From: Luteococcus peritonei
GTDB lineage: Bacteria > Actinomycetota > Actinomycetes > Propionibacteriales > Propionibacteriaceae
Reading direction: 5' to 3'
DNA length: 64,000 nucleotides
Assembly (NCBI RefSeq): GCF_039526385.1
Contig: NZ_BAAAIX010000016.1
Coordinates: forward strand, 145,782-209,781
The position numbers and the translations under genes were made by a program. Shown piece by piece: positions 44,004-53,924 of the stretch. Under the pieces are notes generated by a model. That model had not been told where the DNA came from, ran no database searches, and saw only the letters and a list, made by a program, of their open reading frames with translations. Position 1 is the stretch's first letter. Each line of letters begins with the position of its first letter.

Positions 44004-45175
44004 GCCAGGCCCCCCGCCAGCTCGGCCTCACCACCACCCTCACCGCCGAGCTCTTCTCCGCCGATCAGCCCCTGCGGCTGGCCGGCGGGGCGGAGCTGGG
44101 TCCGGTCACCGTCGCCTACGAGACCTACGGCGAGCTGGACGAGGAGGGCACCAATGCGGTCTACATCTGCCATGCCCTGACCGGCGACGCCCATGCCGCC
44201 GGCTGGCACGAGGGGGACCGCCACCCCGGCTGGTGGGACACCATGATCGGGCCGGGCAAGCCGATCGACACCAACCGCTTCTTCGTGGTCTGCAGCAACC
44301 TGCTGGGCGGCTGCTCGGGCACCACCGGCCCCAGCTCCACCAATCCCGCCACCGGCCGCGCCTGGGGCCTGGACTTCCCGCTGCTCGACATCAGCGACTT
44401 CGTCGAGGTGCACCGCGAGCTGGGACGCCAACTCGGGGTGAAGCGCTGGCACGCGGTGGTGGGCGGCTCGATGGGGGGCATGCAGGCCCTCGACTGGTCG
44501 CTGCGCCATCCCACCGACATGTGCCATGCCGTGGTGATCGCCTCCTCCAGCCGACTCACCGCCCAGAACATCGCCTTCAGCGCGGTCGGCCGACGCGCCA
44601 TCATGCGCGACGAGGACTTCCACCACGGCCAGTTCGCCGAACAGGGCACCAGCCCCGACGTCGGGCTGGCCATCGCCCGGATGATGGCCCACATCACCTA
44701 CACCTCCGAGGAGGGCTTCACCGAGAAGTTCGGCCGACGTCCCCAGAACCCCGGCACCAGCCCCGGCTTCGGCGTCGACTTCGCCGTGGAGAGCTACCTT
44801 GACCACCAGGGCACCGCCTTCCTGTCCCGCTTCGACGCGCTGAGCTACCTCTACCTGACCCGGGTGATGGACTACTTCGACCCGTTCAGCGCCCCCGACG
44901 CGCTGCAGCAGGTGGTCGAGCACCCGGTGAGCTACCTGGTGGTGAGCTTCGACTCCGACTGGCGCTTCTCCACCGACCACTCGCGGCGCATCGTGCGCCA
45001 GCTGGAGCGTGCCGGGCTGCGCGTCACCTTCCGCGACATCCGCTCGCCCTGGGGCCACGACTCCTTCCTGCTCGACGTCCCGGTCTACCTCGAGACCGTG
45101 CGCGCCTTCCTCACCAACCCCTCGGCGCAGCACCCGCACGTGCACGCCGGCACCCACACCGGAGGTCGACGATGA
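44000..45175 (+). CDS. metX: Homoserine O-acetyltransferase
   Basis: A 391-residue alpha/beta-hydrolase-fold enzyme that acetylates homoserine from acetyl-CoA and supplies the MetY substrate. The nucleophile is S157 in GGSMGGMQALDW, the acid is in VVSFDSDWRFS and the histidine in WGHDSFLLD. The family's TGDAHA, CSNLLGGC and TTGPSS segments are present. The GTG start at 44000 overlaps the metY stop. It runs into metW by an ATGA overlap. Succinyl versus acetyl donor use cannot be fully told from sequence, but pairing with MetY favours acetyl. Confidence 0.96.
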   Translation: MSQAPRQLGLTTTLTAELFSADQPLRLAGGAELGPVTVAYETYGELDEEGTNAVYICHALTGDAHAAGWHEGDRHPGWWDTMIGPGKPIDTNRFFVVCSNLLGGCSGTTGPSSTNPATGRAWGLDFPLLDISDFVEVHRELGRQLGVKRWHAVVGGSMGGMQALDWSLRHPTDMCHAVVIASSSRLTAQNIAFSAVGRRAIMRDEDFHHGQFAEQGTSPDVGLAIARMMAHITYTSEEGFTEKFGRRPQNPGTSPGFGVDFAVESYLDHQGTAFLSRFDALSYLYLTRVMDYFDPFSAPDALQQVVEHPVSYLVVSFDSDWRFSTDHSRRIVRQLERAGLRVTFRDIRSPWGHDSFLLDVPVYLETVRAFLTNPSAQHPHVHAGTHTGGRR

Positions 45176-45822
45176 GCGCCCCCCGCAGTACCGCCTCCCA
45201 CGGCGCCACCGCCGCGGCGCTGGGTCTGCGCGCCGACCTGCAGCTGGTGGCCGACCTGGTGCCGCGGGGCTCCCGGGTGCTCGACCTGGGCTGTGGCTCC
45301 GGCGAGCTGCTCGACGTGCTCTCCCGGGAGCGGGGATGCACCGGCACCGGCGTGGAGAAGGACCCGGCCGAGGTGCTGCGCGCCATCTGGCGCGGGGTGC
45401 CGGTGATCGAGCTTGACCTGGACAACCAGCTCGACGAGTTCGCCGACGACTCCTACGACGTGGTGGTGCTCTCCCGCACCCTGCAGGCCGTCCTGCACCC
45501 CCAGCACGTGCTGGACGAAATGGCCCGGATCGCGCCGCGGATGGTGGTCTCCATGCCCAACTTCGGGCTGTGGCGCCACCGGCTGCGGCTGCTCACCGGC
45601 CACATGCCACGCTCCCGCGACCTGCCCTTCACCTGGTACGACACCCCCAACCTGCACCACGCCACGCTGGTGGACCTGGAGGAACTGTTCGATGAACGGG
45701 GCCTGCTCGTGGAGCAGAAGATCGCCCTCGACGAACAGGGTCGGCGCAGTCGTCTGGGGGAGCGGGCGGCCAATCTCACCGCCGGTGCCGCGGTCTACGT
45801 GCTGCGCGCTCCCGGCCGCTGA
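45172..45822 (+). CDS. metW: Methionine biosynthesis protein MetW (methyltransferase fold)
   Basis: A 216-residue class I methyltransferase-like protein. The SAM-binding motif is VLDLGCGSGELL near residue 40, and the MetW signature QAVLHPQHVLDEM plus PNFGLWRHRL and DTPNLHH follow. MetW is nearly always next to metX and is thought to activate MetX rather than to methylate. It overlaps metX by ATGA. A GC-rich imperfect hairpin follows the stop. Confidence 0.93.
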   Translation: MSAPRSTASHGATAAALGLRADLQLVADLVPRGSRVLDLGCGSGELLDVLSRERGCTGTGVEKDPAEVLRAIWRGVPVIELDLDNQLDEFADDSYDVVVLSRTLQAVLHPQHVLDEMARIAPRMVVSMPNFGLWRHRLRLLTGHMPRSRDLPFTWYDTPNLHHATLVDLEELFDERGLLVEQKIALDEQGRRSRLGERAANLTAGAAVYVLRAPGR

Positions 45823-45840
45823 GCCGGCGCCGGATTGGGT

Positions 45841-45875
45841 GGCGCCGCCGACGGGGGAGTAGCCTCGTCGGCGCC
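45841..45875 (+). terminator. Possible terminator after metW
   Basis: GGCGCC and GACG (45841-45846, 45850-45853) can pair with CGTC-GGCGCC (45866-45875) with a three-base bulge. There is no T-tract. The loop contains TAGCCT, which may also serve as a -10 for the OPT gene. Confidence 0.35.
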
Positions 45876-46011
45876 CCCGCCGGTCGGGCGTACCGGTCGC
45901 GTGACCGCGCGCCGCCCGCGCCGGGGCACATCGACGCCGTCGGCCGTTCCCCCGGTCGCCGCAGCACGGGCTGCGCGACGTCGAGCACCGATGTCGACGA
46001 AAGGTCCTCCC

Positions 46012-47973
46012 GTGTCCGAACCCGTGGCCGCCCGCACCCCGGTGCGCGAGCTCACGCTGCGCGCCGTCCTGCTGGGCGGCGTCATCACCCTGGTCTTCAC
46101 CGCCGCGAACGTCTACCTGGGCCTCAAGGTGGGCCTGACCTTCGCCACCTCCATCCCGGCCGCCGTGATCTCCATGGCCGTGCTGCGCTTCGTCGCGGAC
46201 CACACCCTGGCCGAGAACAACATCGTGCAGACCATCGCCTCGGCGGCCGGCACGCTGAGCGCCATCATCTTCGTCCTGCCCGGCCTGGTGATGCTGGGCT
46301 ACTGGACCGGCTTCCCCTACTGGACCACCGCGGCGGTCTGCTTCCTGGGCGGCGTGCTGGGCGTCATGTACTCCATCCCGCTGCGCCGCGCGCTGGTCAC
46401 CGGTTCCGACCTTCCCTACCCGGAGGGCGTGGCCGCGGCCGAGGTGCTGCGCGTGGGTGACTCCGCCGGCGGCGCCGCGGAGAACGCCCGCGGCCTGCGC
46501 GCCATCACGGTGGCCGGCCTGTCCGCCTTCGGCTTCATGCTGCTGGGCAAGCTCAAGCTGGTCGCCGAGGGCGTCGACAAGGCGGTGCGGATCGGCACCG
46601 GCGGCACCTGGCTGGGGACCTCCCTCTCGCTGGCGCTGATCGGCGTGGGCCACCTGGTAGGGATCGGCGTGGGCATCGCCATGGTGGTGGGCCTGCTGAT
46701 CAGCTTCGGCGTCATCCTGCCGCTGCGCAGCCAGGGCGTGCCGATCGACGGCGCCCTGCTGGACGCGGTGCAGGGCGTCTTCAGCAAGCAGGTGCGCATG
46801 ATCGGCGCCGGCACCATGGCGGTGGCCGCGCTGTGGACCCTGCTGAAGGTGATCGGCCCCATCCTGAAGGGGATCAGCGACTCGCTGGCCTCCTCGCGCG
46901 CCCGCCACGACGGCCTCGAGGTCGCCGTCGAGGAACGCGACCTGTCCATGAAGGTGGTGGCCGGCACCACGCTGGCCTCCATGGTGCCGATCGGTGCGCT
47001 GCTGTGGCTGTTCACCCGCGGCACCCCGCTGCAGGGCTCGGCCGCCGGCCTGGTGGCCACCTCGGTGCTCTTCATCCTGCTGGTGGGGCTGTTCGTGGCC
47101 TCGGTCTGCGGCTACATGGCCGGCCTGATTGGCGCCTCCAACTCGCCCATCTCCGGTGTGGGCATCATCGTCTCCATCCTGGCCGCCCTGCTGATCAAGG
47201 CGGTGCACGGCGCCTCCAGCGGTGACACCACTGCCGCGCTGGTGGGCTACACCCTGTTCACCACCGCGATCGTCTTCGGCGTCGCCACCATCAGCAATGA
47301 CAACCTGCAGGACCTGAAGACCGGCCAGCTGGTGGGTGCCACCCCCTGGAAGCAGCAGGTGGCGCTGGTGATCGGCGTCGGCTTCGGCTCCGCCATCATC
47401 CCGCCGATCCTCTCGGTGATGAACCACTCCTTCGGCTTCGCCGGCGCCCCCGGCGCGGGCCCCGACGCGCTGTCGGCCCCGCAGGCCTCGCTGATCTCCG
47501 CCCTGGCCAAGGGCGTGCTGGGTGGCGGCCTGGACTGGAACCTGATCGGCCTGGGCGCCCTGATCGGCGTCGCCGTGGTGGTCGTCGACGAGCTGCTGCG
47601 CCGCACCAGCAAGGGTCGACGCCAGCTCCCGCCGCTGGCCGTCGGCATGGGCATGTACCTGCCGATCAACCTCACCCTGATGATCCCGCTGGGCGCGCTG
47701 CTGGGCATGTTCCACGACCGCTGGGCGGATCGCACCAGCGATCCCGCCCGGGCCCGCCGCACCGGCGTGCTGCTGGCCACCGGCCTGATCGTGGGCGAGA
47801 GCCTGTTCGGCGTCCTGTTCGCTGGCGTCGTGGCGGCCACCGGCAACGACAGTCCGCTGGCCGTGGTCGGCAAGGGCTTCGCCGGCACCGCCGAGTGGCT
47901 GGGCATGATCCTGTTCGTGCTGCTGGTGCTCGCGCTCTACCGCTGGGTGCGTGCCCTGGCCGAGCGCGCCTGA
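46012..47973 (+). CDS. OPT family oligopeptide or metal-chelate transporter
   Basis: A 653-residue permease with about 15 hydrophobic segments. The N-terminal part TLRAVLLGGVITLVFTAANVYLGLKVGLTFATSIPAAV and the stretch NIVQTIASAAGTLS are family hallmarks, as are LPYPEGVAAAEVL and LIGASNSPISGVGI. OPT proteins import short peptides or metal-siderophore-like chelates. I prefer the GTG at 46012, eight bases after AAAGG; the ATG at 45991 is in frame but has no ribosome site. A strong terminator follows. Its position next to the met operon may be chance. Confidence 0.93.
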   Translation: MSEPVAARTPVRELTLRAVLLGGVITLVFTAANVYLGLKVGLTFATSIPAAVISMAVLRFVADHTLAENNIVQTIASAAGTLSAIIFVLPGLVMLGYWTGFPYWTTAAVCFLGGVLGVMYSIPLRRALVTGSDLPYPEGVAAAEVLRVGDSAGGAAENARGLRAITVAGLSAFGFMLLGKLKLVAEGVDKAVRIGTGGTWLGTSLSLALIGVGHLVGIGVGIAMVVGLLISFGVILPLRSQGVPIDGALLDAVQGVFSKQVRMIGAGTMAVAALWTLLKVIGPILKGISDSLASSRARHDGLEVAVEERDLSMKVVAGTTLASMVPIGALLWLFTRGTPLQGSAAGLVATSVLFILLVGLFVASVCGYMAGLIGASNSPISGVGIIVSILAALLIKAVHGASSGDTTAALVGYTLFTTAIVFGVATISNDNLQDLKTGQLVGATPWKQQVALVIGVGFGSAIIPPILSVMNHSFGFAGAPGAGPDALSAPQASLISALAKGVLGGGLDWNLIGLGALIGVAVVVVDELLRRTSKGRRQLPPLAVGMGMYLPINLTLMIPLGALLGMFHDRWADRTSDPARARRTGVLLATGLIVGESLFGVLFAGVVAATGNDSPLAVVGKGFAGTAEWLGMILFVLLVLALYRWVRALAERA

Positions 47974-47984
47974 CCGCGACGACA

Positions 47985-48018
47985 GCCCCGGACCTGCCCG
48001 TGCGGCAGGATCCGGGGC
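47985..48018. terminator. Bidirectional terminator between OPT gene and exonuclease
   Basis: GCCCCGG-N-CCTGCC (47985-47998) pairs with GGCAGG-N2-CCGGGGC (48004-48018). It lies between convergent genes. Confidence 0.85.
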
Positions 48019-48033
48019 CGTCGTGCGTCCGGC

Positions 48034-48990
48034 TCAGTGGGCGAGCGCGGCGGTGATCCGCTCCAGCGAGGAGCCCAGGCCCCAGCGCTCGCCGAGCGCC
48101 TCCAGCCGGTCGGTGTCCATCCGCTGCGGGCCCAGCAGCAGGCTGCCGTCGCCCAGCTCCGGAAGCTCCAGGTCGCGCACCACCTGCACCACGGTGCGGG
48201 CGCGGCCCAGATAGTCCACCTGGCCGGCCAGCTTGGAGCGCAGCGAGGGGCTCATCGTCGAGGCCGGATCCGCTGCGGCCTGCACCATGCCCTCCAGATC
48301 GGCGTACTTCGCCACCAGCTGGGCGGCGGACTTGTCGCCGATGCCCTTCACACCCGGCAGCCCGTCGGAGGGGTCGCCGCGCAGTACCGCGAAGTCCACG
48401 TAGCTGGAGGCCGGCACGCCGTACTTCTGCTCCACCCAGGCGGGGTCCACCAGGTCGTGCTTGGCCACACCCTTGCCGATGTAGATGATCCGGGTGCTCT
48501 CGTCGGCCAGCTGGAAGAGGTCACGGTCGCCGGTCACCACCAGGCTCTCGCCGCCGAACTGGGTGGCCAGCGAGCCGATCACGTCGTCGGCCTCGTGGTG
48601 GTCACGGCCCACCACGGCGATCCCCAGGGCGTCGAGCACCTCGCGGATCACCAGCACCTGCGGACCAAGGCCCTCAGGCGACTCCTCCGCGAGCCCTCCG
48701 GTGGCGGCCAGCGCCCCGGCGCCCACCACCTCTGCGGCCTCCGTGGCCTGCTCCTGCTGGCCGGCCACCCGGTGGGTCTTGTAGCTGGGCACCAGCTCCA
48801 CCCGCCAGGCCGGGCGCCAGTCGTTGTCCCAGGCGCAGGCCAACGAACCGGGGCGGTACTGCTCCACCAGCCGGGTCATCGCGTCGAGCAGACCGCGCAC
48901 CGCATTCACCGGGCTGCCGTCGGGGGCTCGCACCGAGGAGGGCACACCGTAGAAAGCACGGAAGTACATCGATGCGGTATCAAAAATCAT
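48034..48990 (-). CDS. Stand-alone 5'-3' exonuclease (PolI N-domain/FEN type)
   Basis: A 318-residue flap-type 5' nuclease without a polymerase part. The metal-binding acidic residues lie in LMIFDTASMYFRAFYG, DNDWRP, HHEADDVIGSLA and VTGDRDLFQLAD, and the helix-3-turn-helix DNA-binding region in RGDPSDGLPGVKGIGDKSAAQL. A Gly/Ala/Glu-rich insert near residue 80 (GQQEQATEAAEVVGAGALAATGG) is unusual. I use the ATG at 48990; in-frame GTG/TTG codons to 49014 are possible. Actinobacteria often carry such a protein beside PolA; it probably removes RNA primers or flaps. It is divergent from the Lrp-type gene. Confidence 0.92.
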   Translation of the reverse strand: MIFDTASMYFRAFYGVPSSVRAPDGSPVNAVRGLLDAMTRLVEQYRPGSLACAWDNDWRPAWRVELVPSYKTHRVAGQQEQATEAAEVVGAGALAATGGLAEESPEGLGPQVLVIREVLDALGIAVVGRDHHEADDVIGSLATQFGGESLVVTGDRDLFQLADESTRIIYIGKGVAKHDLVDPAWVEQKYGVPASSYVDFAVLRGDPSDGLPGVKGIGDKSAAQLVAKYADLEGMVQAAADPASTMSPSLRSKLAGQVDYLGRARTVVQVVRDLELPELGDGSLLLGPQRMDTDRLEALGERWGLGSSLERITAALAH

Positions 48991-48994
48991 GAGC

Positions 48995-49009
48995 GGTGAG
49001 CCATTCACC
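48995..49009. promoter_or_regulatory. 15-bp palindrome between exonuclease and Lrp-type gene
   Basis: GGTGA-GCCAT-TCACC lies in the 43-base space between two divergent start codons. It is a likely operator, possibly for the Lrp-type regulator itself. Confidence 0.4.
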
Positions 49010-49033
49010 ACCAAATAGTGTCACGATTGCCCC

Positions 49034-49486
49034 ATGGAGAGCACTGACCAACAAATCTTGGCGCTGTTGGCGCGCGATGGGCGGATGTCCTATACCGACA
49101 TCGGCCGCGAGACAGGGCTGTCCACCTCGGCCGCCCAGCAGAGGGTCCGACGCCTGGAGCAGCGCGGCATCATCGCCGGCTACCACGCCACGATCGACCC
49201 GGAGGCGCTGGGCCGCAACCTGACGGCCTTCATCTCGATCCGTCCGCTGGATCCCAGTGCCGACGAGGCCACCCCCGGAAAGCTCACCTCGCTGCCGGAG
49301 ATCACCTCCTGCTTCTCGGTGGCCGGCGACGCCTCCTACCTGCTGATGGTGCAGGTGGGGACCCCCGCCGAGCTGGACGCGCTGCTCACCCGGATCCGCA
49401 CCGAGGCCAATGTCACGACGGTCACCACCGTCGTGCTGACCACGATCTTCAAGGATCGCCCGATGCTCGATGCGCCGACCAGCTGA
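49034..49486 (+). CDS. Lrp/AsnC-family transcriptional regulator
   Basis: A 150-residue one-domain-pair regulator: N-terminal HTH (DQQILALLARDGRMSYTDIGRETGLSTSAAQQRVRRLEQRGII, residues 4-48) and C-terminal RAM/ligand domain (ITSCFSVAGDASYLLMVQVGTPAELDALL). It typically binds an amino acid and forms octamers. It overlaps lnt by 17 bases, so the two are co-expressed, though a functional link is not obvious. Confidence 0.93.
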   Translation: MESTDQQILALLARDGRMSYTDIGRETGLSTSAAQQRVRRLEQRGIIAGYHATIDPEALGRNLTAFISIRPLDPSADEATPGKLTSLPEITSCFSVAGDASYLLMVQVGTPAELDALLTRIRTEANVTTVTTVVLTTIFKDRPMLDAPTS

Positions 49487-51071
49487 GCGCAGCGCGAGCT
49501 GGGGCGAGCGCGCCCTGGCCCTGCTGCTCGGTGGCCTGGCCGGCCTGGCCTGGCAGCCCACCGCGCTGTGGCAGCTCGTCTTCCCGGCCCTGGCCGCGCT
49601 CGGCTGGCTGGTGCTGCGTGGCGAGCACGCCTCGGCCGACGGGGCGCGCGCGGTGCCGCTGCGCCGTGGCTTCTCACTGGGCTGGATCTTCGGTCTGGGC
49701 CTCGGGCTGGTCTCGCTGTCCTGGGTGGCGGTGATCGGCTGGTATGTGGTGCCCCCGCTGCTCTGCCTGATGGCGCTGTGGCAGGGCCTGGTGGGCCTGG
49801 TGAGCGTCGCCGCGGCACGCTTCACCCGCTCGCCGCTGGCCCGCGCCGCCCTGGTGGCCTGCGGCTGGTCGCTGGCCGAATTCGGCGCCTCCCGCATCCC
49901 CTTCGGCGGGTTCGGCTGGATGAGGCTGGGCTACACCCAGGTGGACTCCCCACTGGCCGGCTGGCTGCCGCTGCTCGGCGTGGGGGGCGTGTCCTGGCTG
50001 GTCGCGCTGTGCTCCGGGCTGCTGCTGGTGCTGCTGCAGCCGGCCCTGGCCCGAGCCCAGCGGCTGCTGGCGCTCGGCCTGGTGATGGTGCTGCTGCTGG
50101 GGGGAGCGCTGGTCGGGCGTGCAATCGGCCCCGGCCGCGCCACCGGGACGGTGAACGTCGGGATGGTGCAGGGCAATGTCGACGGCTCCGCCGGCCCGGA
50201 GGCGATGGGCTATGCCCGCTCGGTGACCCAGAACCACGTCAGCCAGACCGTCACGCTGATGGCGCGGGCCCGCACCGGCATCGACCCGGTGCCGGACTTC
50301 GTGCTCTGGCCGGAGAACTCCACCGACATCGACCCCACCCGCGATGCCCAGACCCGCGACCTGGTGCGACGGGCGAGCGCGATCAGCGCCCTGCCCATCC
50401 TGGTGGGCGCCGTGATGGAGGGCCCGGGCGCCGACGAGCGGCAGACCAGCGCCCTGTGGTGGCTGGCCGACGGCACCACCACCGCCCGCTATGACAAGCG
50501 CAACCTGGTGCCCTTCGGGGAATGGATCCCGCTGCGCGCGCAGTTGCTGCCTGTGCTGCCGGTGCTGGAGCAGGTGGGCGCACAGTCCGTGCCGGGCACC
50601 GGCCCGGGCGTGCTCGACGTGCGGTTGGGCGCCGACGGCCGGGGGCGCGAGCTGCGGATCGGCGACATCATCTGCTTCGAGCTGGCCTGGGACCGCACCG
50701 TCCACGAGACCGTGACCAACGGCGCCCAGCTGCTGGTGGTGCAGTCCAACAACGGCACCTACACCGGCACCGGGCAGCCGCAACAGCAGTTCGCCATCAC
50801 CAGGGCCCGTGCCATGGAGCTGCGCCGCGAGATCGTCGTCTCCACCACCAACTCGCTGTCCGGGCTGGTCCACGCCGACGGCAGCGTCAGCGGCGCCACC
50901 CGGGAGGGCACCGCAGCTGCGCAGACCTTCACCGTGCCCACCCGCGAGGGCCGCACCCCGGCGGTGCAGACCGGGCCGGCGATCGAGCTGGTGGCCTCCC
51001 TGGCCGCTGTGGCCCTGGTCGTCCTGGCCCTGGCCCGTGCCGCCGCAGGTCGGACCCGGCGCACTGGGTAG
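49470..51071 (+). CDS. lnt: Apolipoprotein N-acyltransferase
   Basis: A 533-residue membrane enzyme that adds the third acyl chain to the N-terminal cysteine of lipoproteins. Six or more N-terminal helices precede a nitrilase-like domain with the catalytic set E282 (WPENST), K343 (YDKRNLVPFGEW) and C402 (ICFELAW). A C-terminal helix closes the protein. The ATG at 49470 overlaps the Lrp-type gene. In mycobacteria Lnt is fused or linked to Ppm1; here the mannosyltransferase gene follows directly. At least one lipoprotein gene (59262) lies in the window. Confidence 0.95.
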   Translation: MRRPAERSASWGERALALLLGGLAGLAWQPTALWQLVFPALAALGWLVLRGEHASADGARAVPLRRGFSLGWIFGLGLGLVSLSWVAVIGWYVVPPLLCLMALWQGLVGLVSVAAARFTRSPLARAALVACGWSLAEFGASRIPFGGFGWMRLGYTQVDSPLAGWLPLLGVGGVSWLVALCSGLLLVLLQPALARAQRLLALGLVMVLLLGGALVGRAIGPGRATGTVNVGMVQGNVDGSAGPEAMGYARSVTQNHVSQTVTLMARARTGIDPVPDFVLWPENSTDIDPTRDAQTRDLVRRASAISALPILVGAVMEGPGADERQTSALWWLADGTTTARYDKRNLVPFGEWIPLRAQLLPVLPVLEQVGAQSVPGTGPGVLDVRLGADGRGRELRIGDIICFELAWDRTVHETVTNGAQLLVVQSNNGTYTGTGQPQQQFAITRARAMELRREIVVSTTNSLSGLVHADGSVSGATREGTAAAQTFTVPTREGRTPAVQTGPAIELVASLAAVALVVLALARAAAGRTRRTG

Positions 51072-51074
51072 CAT
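51069..51074 (+). promoter_or_regulatory. Possible -10 of mannosyltransferase gene
   Basis: TAGCAT coincides with the lnt stop codon and could give the downstream gene its own start in addition to read-through. Confidence 0.3.
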
Positions 51075-51121
51075 GGACTGACCGCACACATCCGGGCGGG
51101 GAACAGTCGATGGGGGACATC

Positions 51122-51967
<846 letters not shown>

Positions 51968-51970
51968 GCC

Positions 51971-52537
51971 ATGTCTGCCGCACCTGCCCCCGGCACGCGG
52001 CGACGCAACCAGTGGGCGCTGCCGGTGCTGGTGGCGCTCCTGGTGGCCCTGCCCCTGCTGGAGCTCTGGCTGCTGCTCAAGGTCGGGAACTGGATCGGGG
52101 CCCTGCCCACCATCGCGATCCTGGTGGTGGAGGCCGCCTTCGGCGCCTGGCTGATGCGCCGCGAGGGCAGCCGCGCGTGGACCGCGCTGAAGCAGACCCT
52201 TGGCTCGGGCCGGATGCCGGCCGCGGAGCTCACCGACGCCGCCCTGATCCTGGTCGGCGGGGTGCTGCTGATGCTGCCGGGATTCTTCACCGACCTGTTC
52301 GGCTTCATCTTCCTGCTGCCCTTCACCAGGCCGCTGGCCCGCTCGGTGGTCGGCTTCTTCGCCGCCCGGCAGGTGGCCCGCACCGGCGTCGAGATGGATC
52401 TGCTGCGGGCCCGCAGCGATCCCGGGGCCACGGTGCCCGGCCAGGTCGTCGACGAGCCCGCCCCCGGGTCGCGCCCCGAGCAGCGCCGCGACCAGGATGG
52501 CGGCGAGCCGCCGGCGATCACCGGCACCGTGCTCTGA
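51971..52537 (+). CDS. fxsA: FxsA-family membrane protein
   Basis: A 188-residue inner-membrane protein with three to four helices. The signature runs LLELWLLLKVGNWIGALPTIAILV, then LMRREGSRAW and LPGFFTDLFGFIFLLPFTRPL. In E. coli FxsA relieves phage exclusion by F plasmid PifA when overproduced; its normal role is unknown. It starts three bases after the mannosyltransferase stop and ends with a Pro/Arg-rich tail not typical of the core family. A strong terminator follows. Confidence 0.92.
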   Translation: MSAAPAPGTRRRNQWALPVLVALLVALPLLELWLLLKVGNWIGALPTIAILVVEAAFGAWLMRREGSRAWTALKQTLGSGRMPAAELTDAALILVGGVLLMLPGFFTDLFGFIFLLPFTRPLARSVVGFFAARQVARTGVEMDLLRARSDPGATVPGQVVDEPAPGSRPEQRRDQDGGEPPAITGTVL

Positions 52538-52564
52538 GCAGTGCACCACCGGCCCCCAGACGGA

Positions 52565-52597
52565 ACAGGCCCCCGACCGTGATGGTCGGGGGCCTGT
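52565..52597. terminator. Bidirectional terminator between fxsA and rbpA
   Basis: A perfect 14-bp stem (52565-52578 with 52584-52597) around the loop GTGAT, followed by CCTCT. It lies between convergent genes. Confidence 0.88.
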
Positions 52598-52627
52598 CCT
52601 CTGCGGTGCCGTCGGGCCCGCGAGCCG

Positions 52628-52960
52628 TCACTGGTCCTTGCGCAGCAGCTCCAGGCGCTCCTCCAGGAGAACCTCCAGCTCCTTGATGCTGCGACGCTCG
52701 CGCAGCATGTCCCAGTGGGTGCGCTGCGGCTTGGTGACCTTCTCCGCGGGCTGGGTGCCGTCGCTGCGCAGGCTCTGCGAGCCGCAGCGCGGGCACTCCC
52801 ACTCGGCGGGGAGCTCGGCCTCCATGGCGAAGGTCACCTCGAAGTGGTGCTCCTTCGCGCAGTCGAAGCCGACGGTCTGGCGGGCGGCGAACTCGATGCC
52901 CTCCTCGTCCTCGAAGCTCTTGGCTCCCAGTCCCATGCCGCGCAGTGCACGATCTGCCAT
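52628..52960 (-). CDS. rbpA: RNA polymerase-binding protein RbpA
   Basis: A 110-residue actinobacterial transcription factor that binds RNA polymerase and the main sigma factor and helps open promoters. Visible parts are the N-terminal tail (MADRALRGMGLGAKSFEDE), the RbpA core with FDCAKEHHFEVTF and WECPRCGSQS, a basic linker (KPQRTHWDML), and the C-terminal sigma-interacting helix (RSIKELEVLLEERLELL). AAGGAGG precedes the ATG at 52960; upstream frame is discarded. It is a strong marker that the organism is an actinobacterium. Confidence 0.97.
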   Translation of the reverse strand: MADRALRGMGLGAKSFEDEEGIEFAARQTVGFDCAKEHHFEVTFAMEAELPAEWECPRCGSQSLRSDGTQPAEKVTKPQRTHWDMLRERRSIKELEVLLEERLELLRKDQ

Positions 52961-53079
52961 GCCTCTTCCTCCTTCTCGCCCCGGATCGGTGAACCCCCGC
53001 CGGTGATGGCGTGGGCGATTGCCCCATCCACCACTGACAACGAATGCTGCTGCTGGATTGTTCCCCCGCCGACGTCGGC

Positions 53080-53895
53080 TCAGAGCTGCGGGGAGGTCGG
53101 CTCGCGGTGACCCCGGGGCCACATCCCCCGCCGCTCCAGCACCCCACGCAGCACGTCCACGGCATCGGTGACGATCCCGTCCACGCCCTGGTCGATCAGT
53201 CCGTCCATCCGGTCCGCATCGTTCACGGTCCAGACATGCACCACCTTGCCACGACGGTGCGCCGATGACAGCAGGAATGGCGTCAGAATCTTGACCCGTC
53301 GTCCCCGCACCACGTGCTCCTCCGGCACCTGGAAGGCCACCGCGGGGCTGGCCAGCAGGCGGGGGAGCAGCGGGACCCGCGCGGTCCAGGCCACACCCAC
53401 CGGGCCGGCGGAGGTCGCCACCCGGCCCCCCGTGAGGTGTCGGAAGCGCCGCAGCCGGTCCTCGCCGAAGGAACCGACACAGACCCGGTCCTCGGCGCCG
53501 TGGTCAGCCAGCGTGCGGGCCAGCGGCTCCACGGCTCCCGGCGCCTTGATGTCGATGTTCAGGCGCGCCTGGCCGAACCGCTCCAGCACCTCGTCGAGGG
53601 TGGGGATGATGGCATCTCCGCCCACCCGGGCGCTGCGTACCTCCGCCAGGCTGAGCTCGGCGATCAGGCCGGTGCGGTCGCTCACGCGGTCCAGCCGGTC
53701 GTCGTGGAAGGCCACCAGGTGGCCGTCGCGCGTGGCGTGCACGTCGGTCTCCAGGTAGCGGTAGCCCAGCTCGACGGCCCGTCCGAAGGCCTCCAAGGTG
53801 TTCTCGCGGCCCTGGTTGCCCTCCAGCAGTGAGCCTCCGCGGTGGGCCAGCGGGATGAAGGGCTGGTCGAAGTAGGCGAAGTCACGGGCACGCAT
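53080..53895 (-). CDS. Glycerophosphodiester phosphodiesterase family protein
   Basis: A 271-residue GDPD-type TIM barrel that hydrolyses glycerophosphodiesters to glycerol-3-phosphate and an alcohol. Active-site elements are AHRGG near residue 19, ENTLEAF, ETDVHATRDGHLVAFHD (metal ligands and second His) and HVWTVND. The ATG at 53895 is the natural start; the frame upstream lacks family similarity. No signal peptide is visible, so it is probably cytoplasmic. It lies 119 bases upstream of rbpA on the same strand, and 29 bases downstream of the PGPGW membrane protein gene. Confidence 0.93.
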   Translation of the reverse strand: MRARDFAYFDQPFIPLAHRGGSLLEGNQGRENTLEAFGRAVELGYRYLETDVHATRDGHLVAFHDDRLDRVSDRTGLIAELSLAEVRSARVGGDAIIPTLDEVLERFGQARLNIDIKAPGAVEPLARTLADHGAEDRVCVGSFGEDRLRRFRHLTGGRVATSAGPVGVAWTARVPLLPRLLASPAVAFQVPEEHVVRGRRVKILTPFLLSSAHRRGKVVHVWTVNDADRMDGLIDQGVDGIVTDAVDVLRGVLERRGMWPRGHREPTSPQL

Positions 53896-53924
53896 GGCGC
53901 CCACCCTAGTGGGCCGCTTGCGGC

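Noticed and set aside
45850..45875. GGGGAGTAGC upstream of the OPT gene as a yybP-ykoY manganese riboswitch
   Set aside because: The ten bases match the conserved loop of that riboswitch, but they sit inside a simple hairpin and the second conserved loop is absent. TAGCCT as a -10 element explains the match better.
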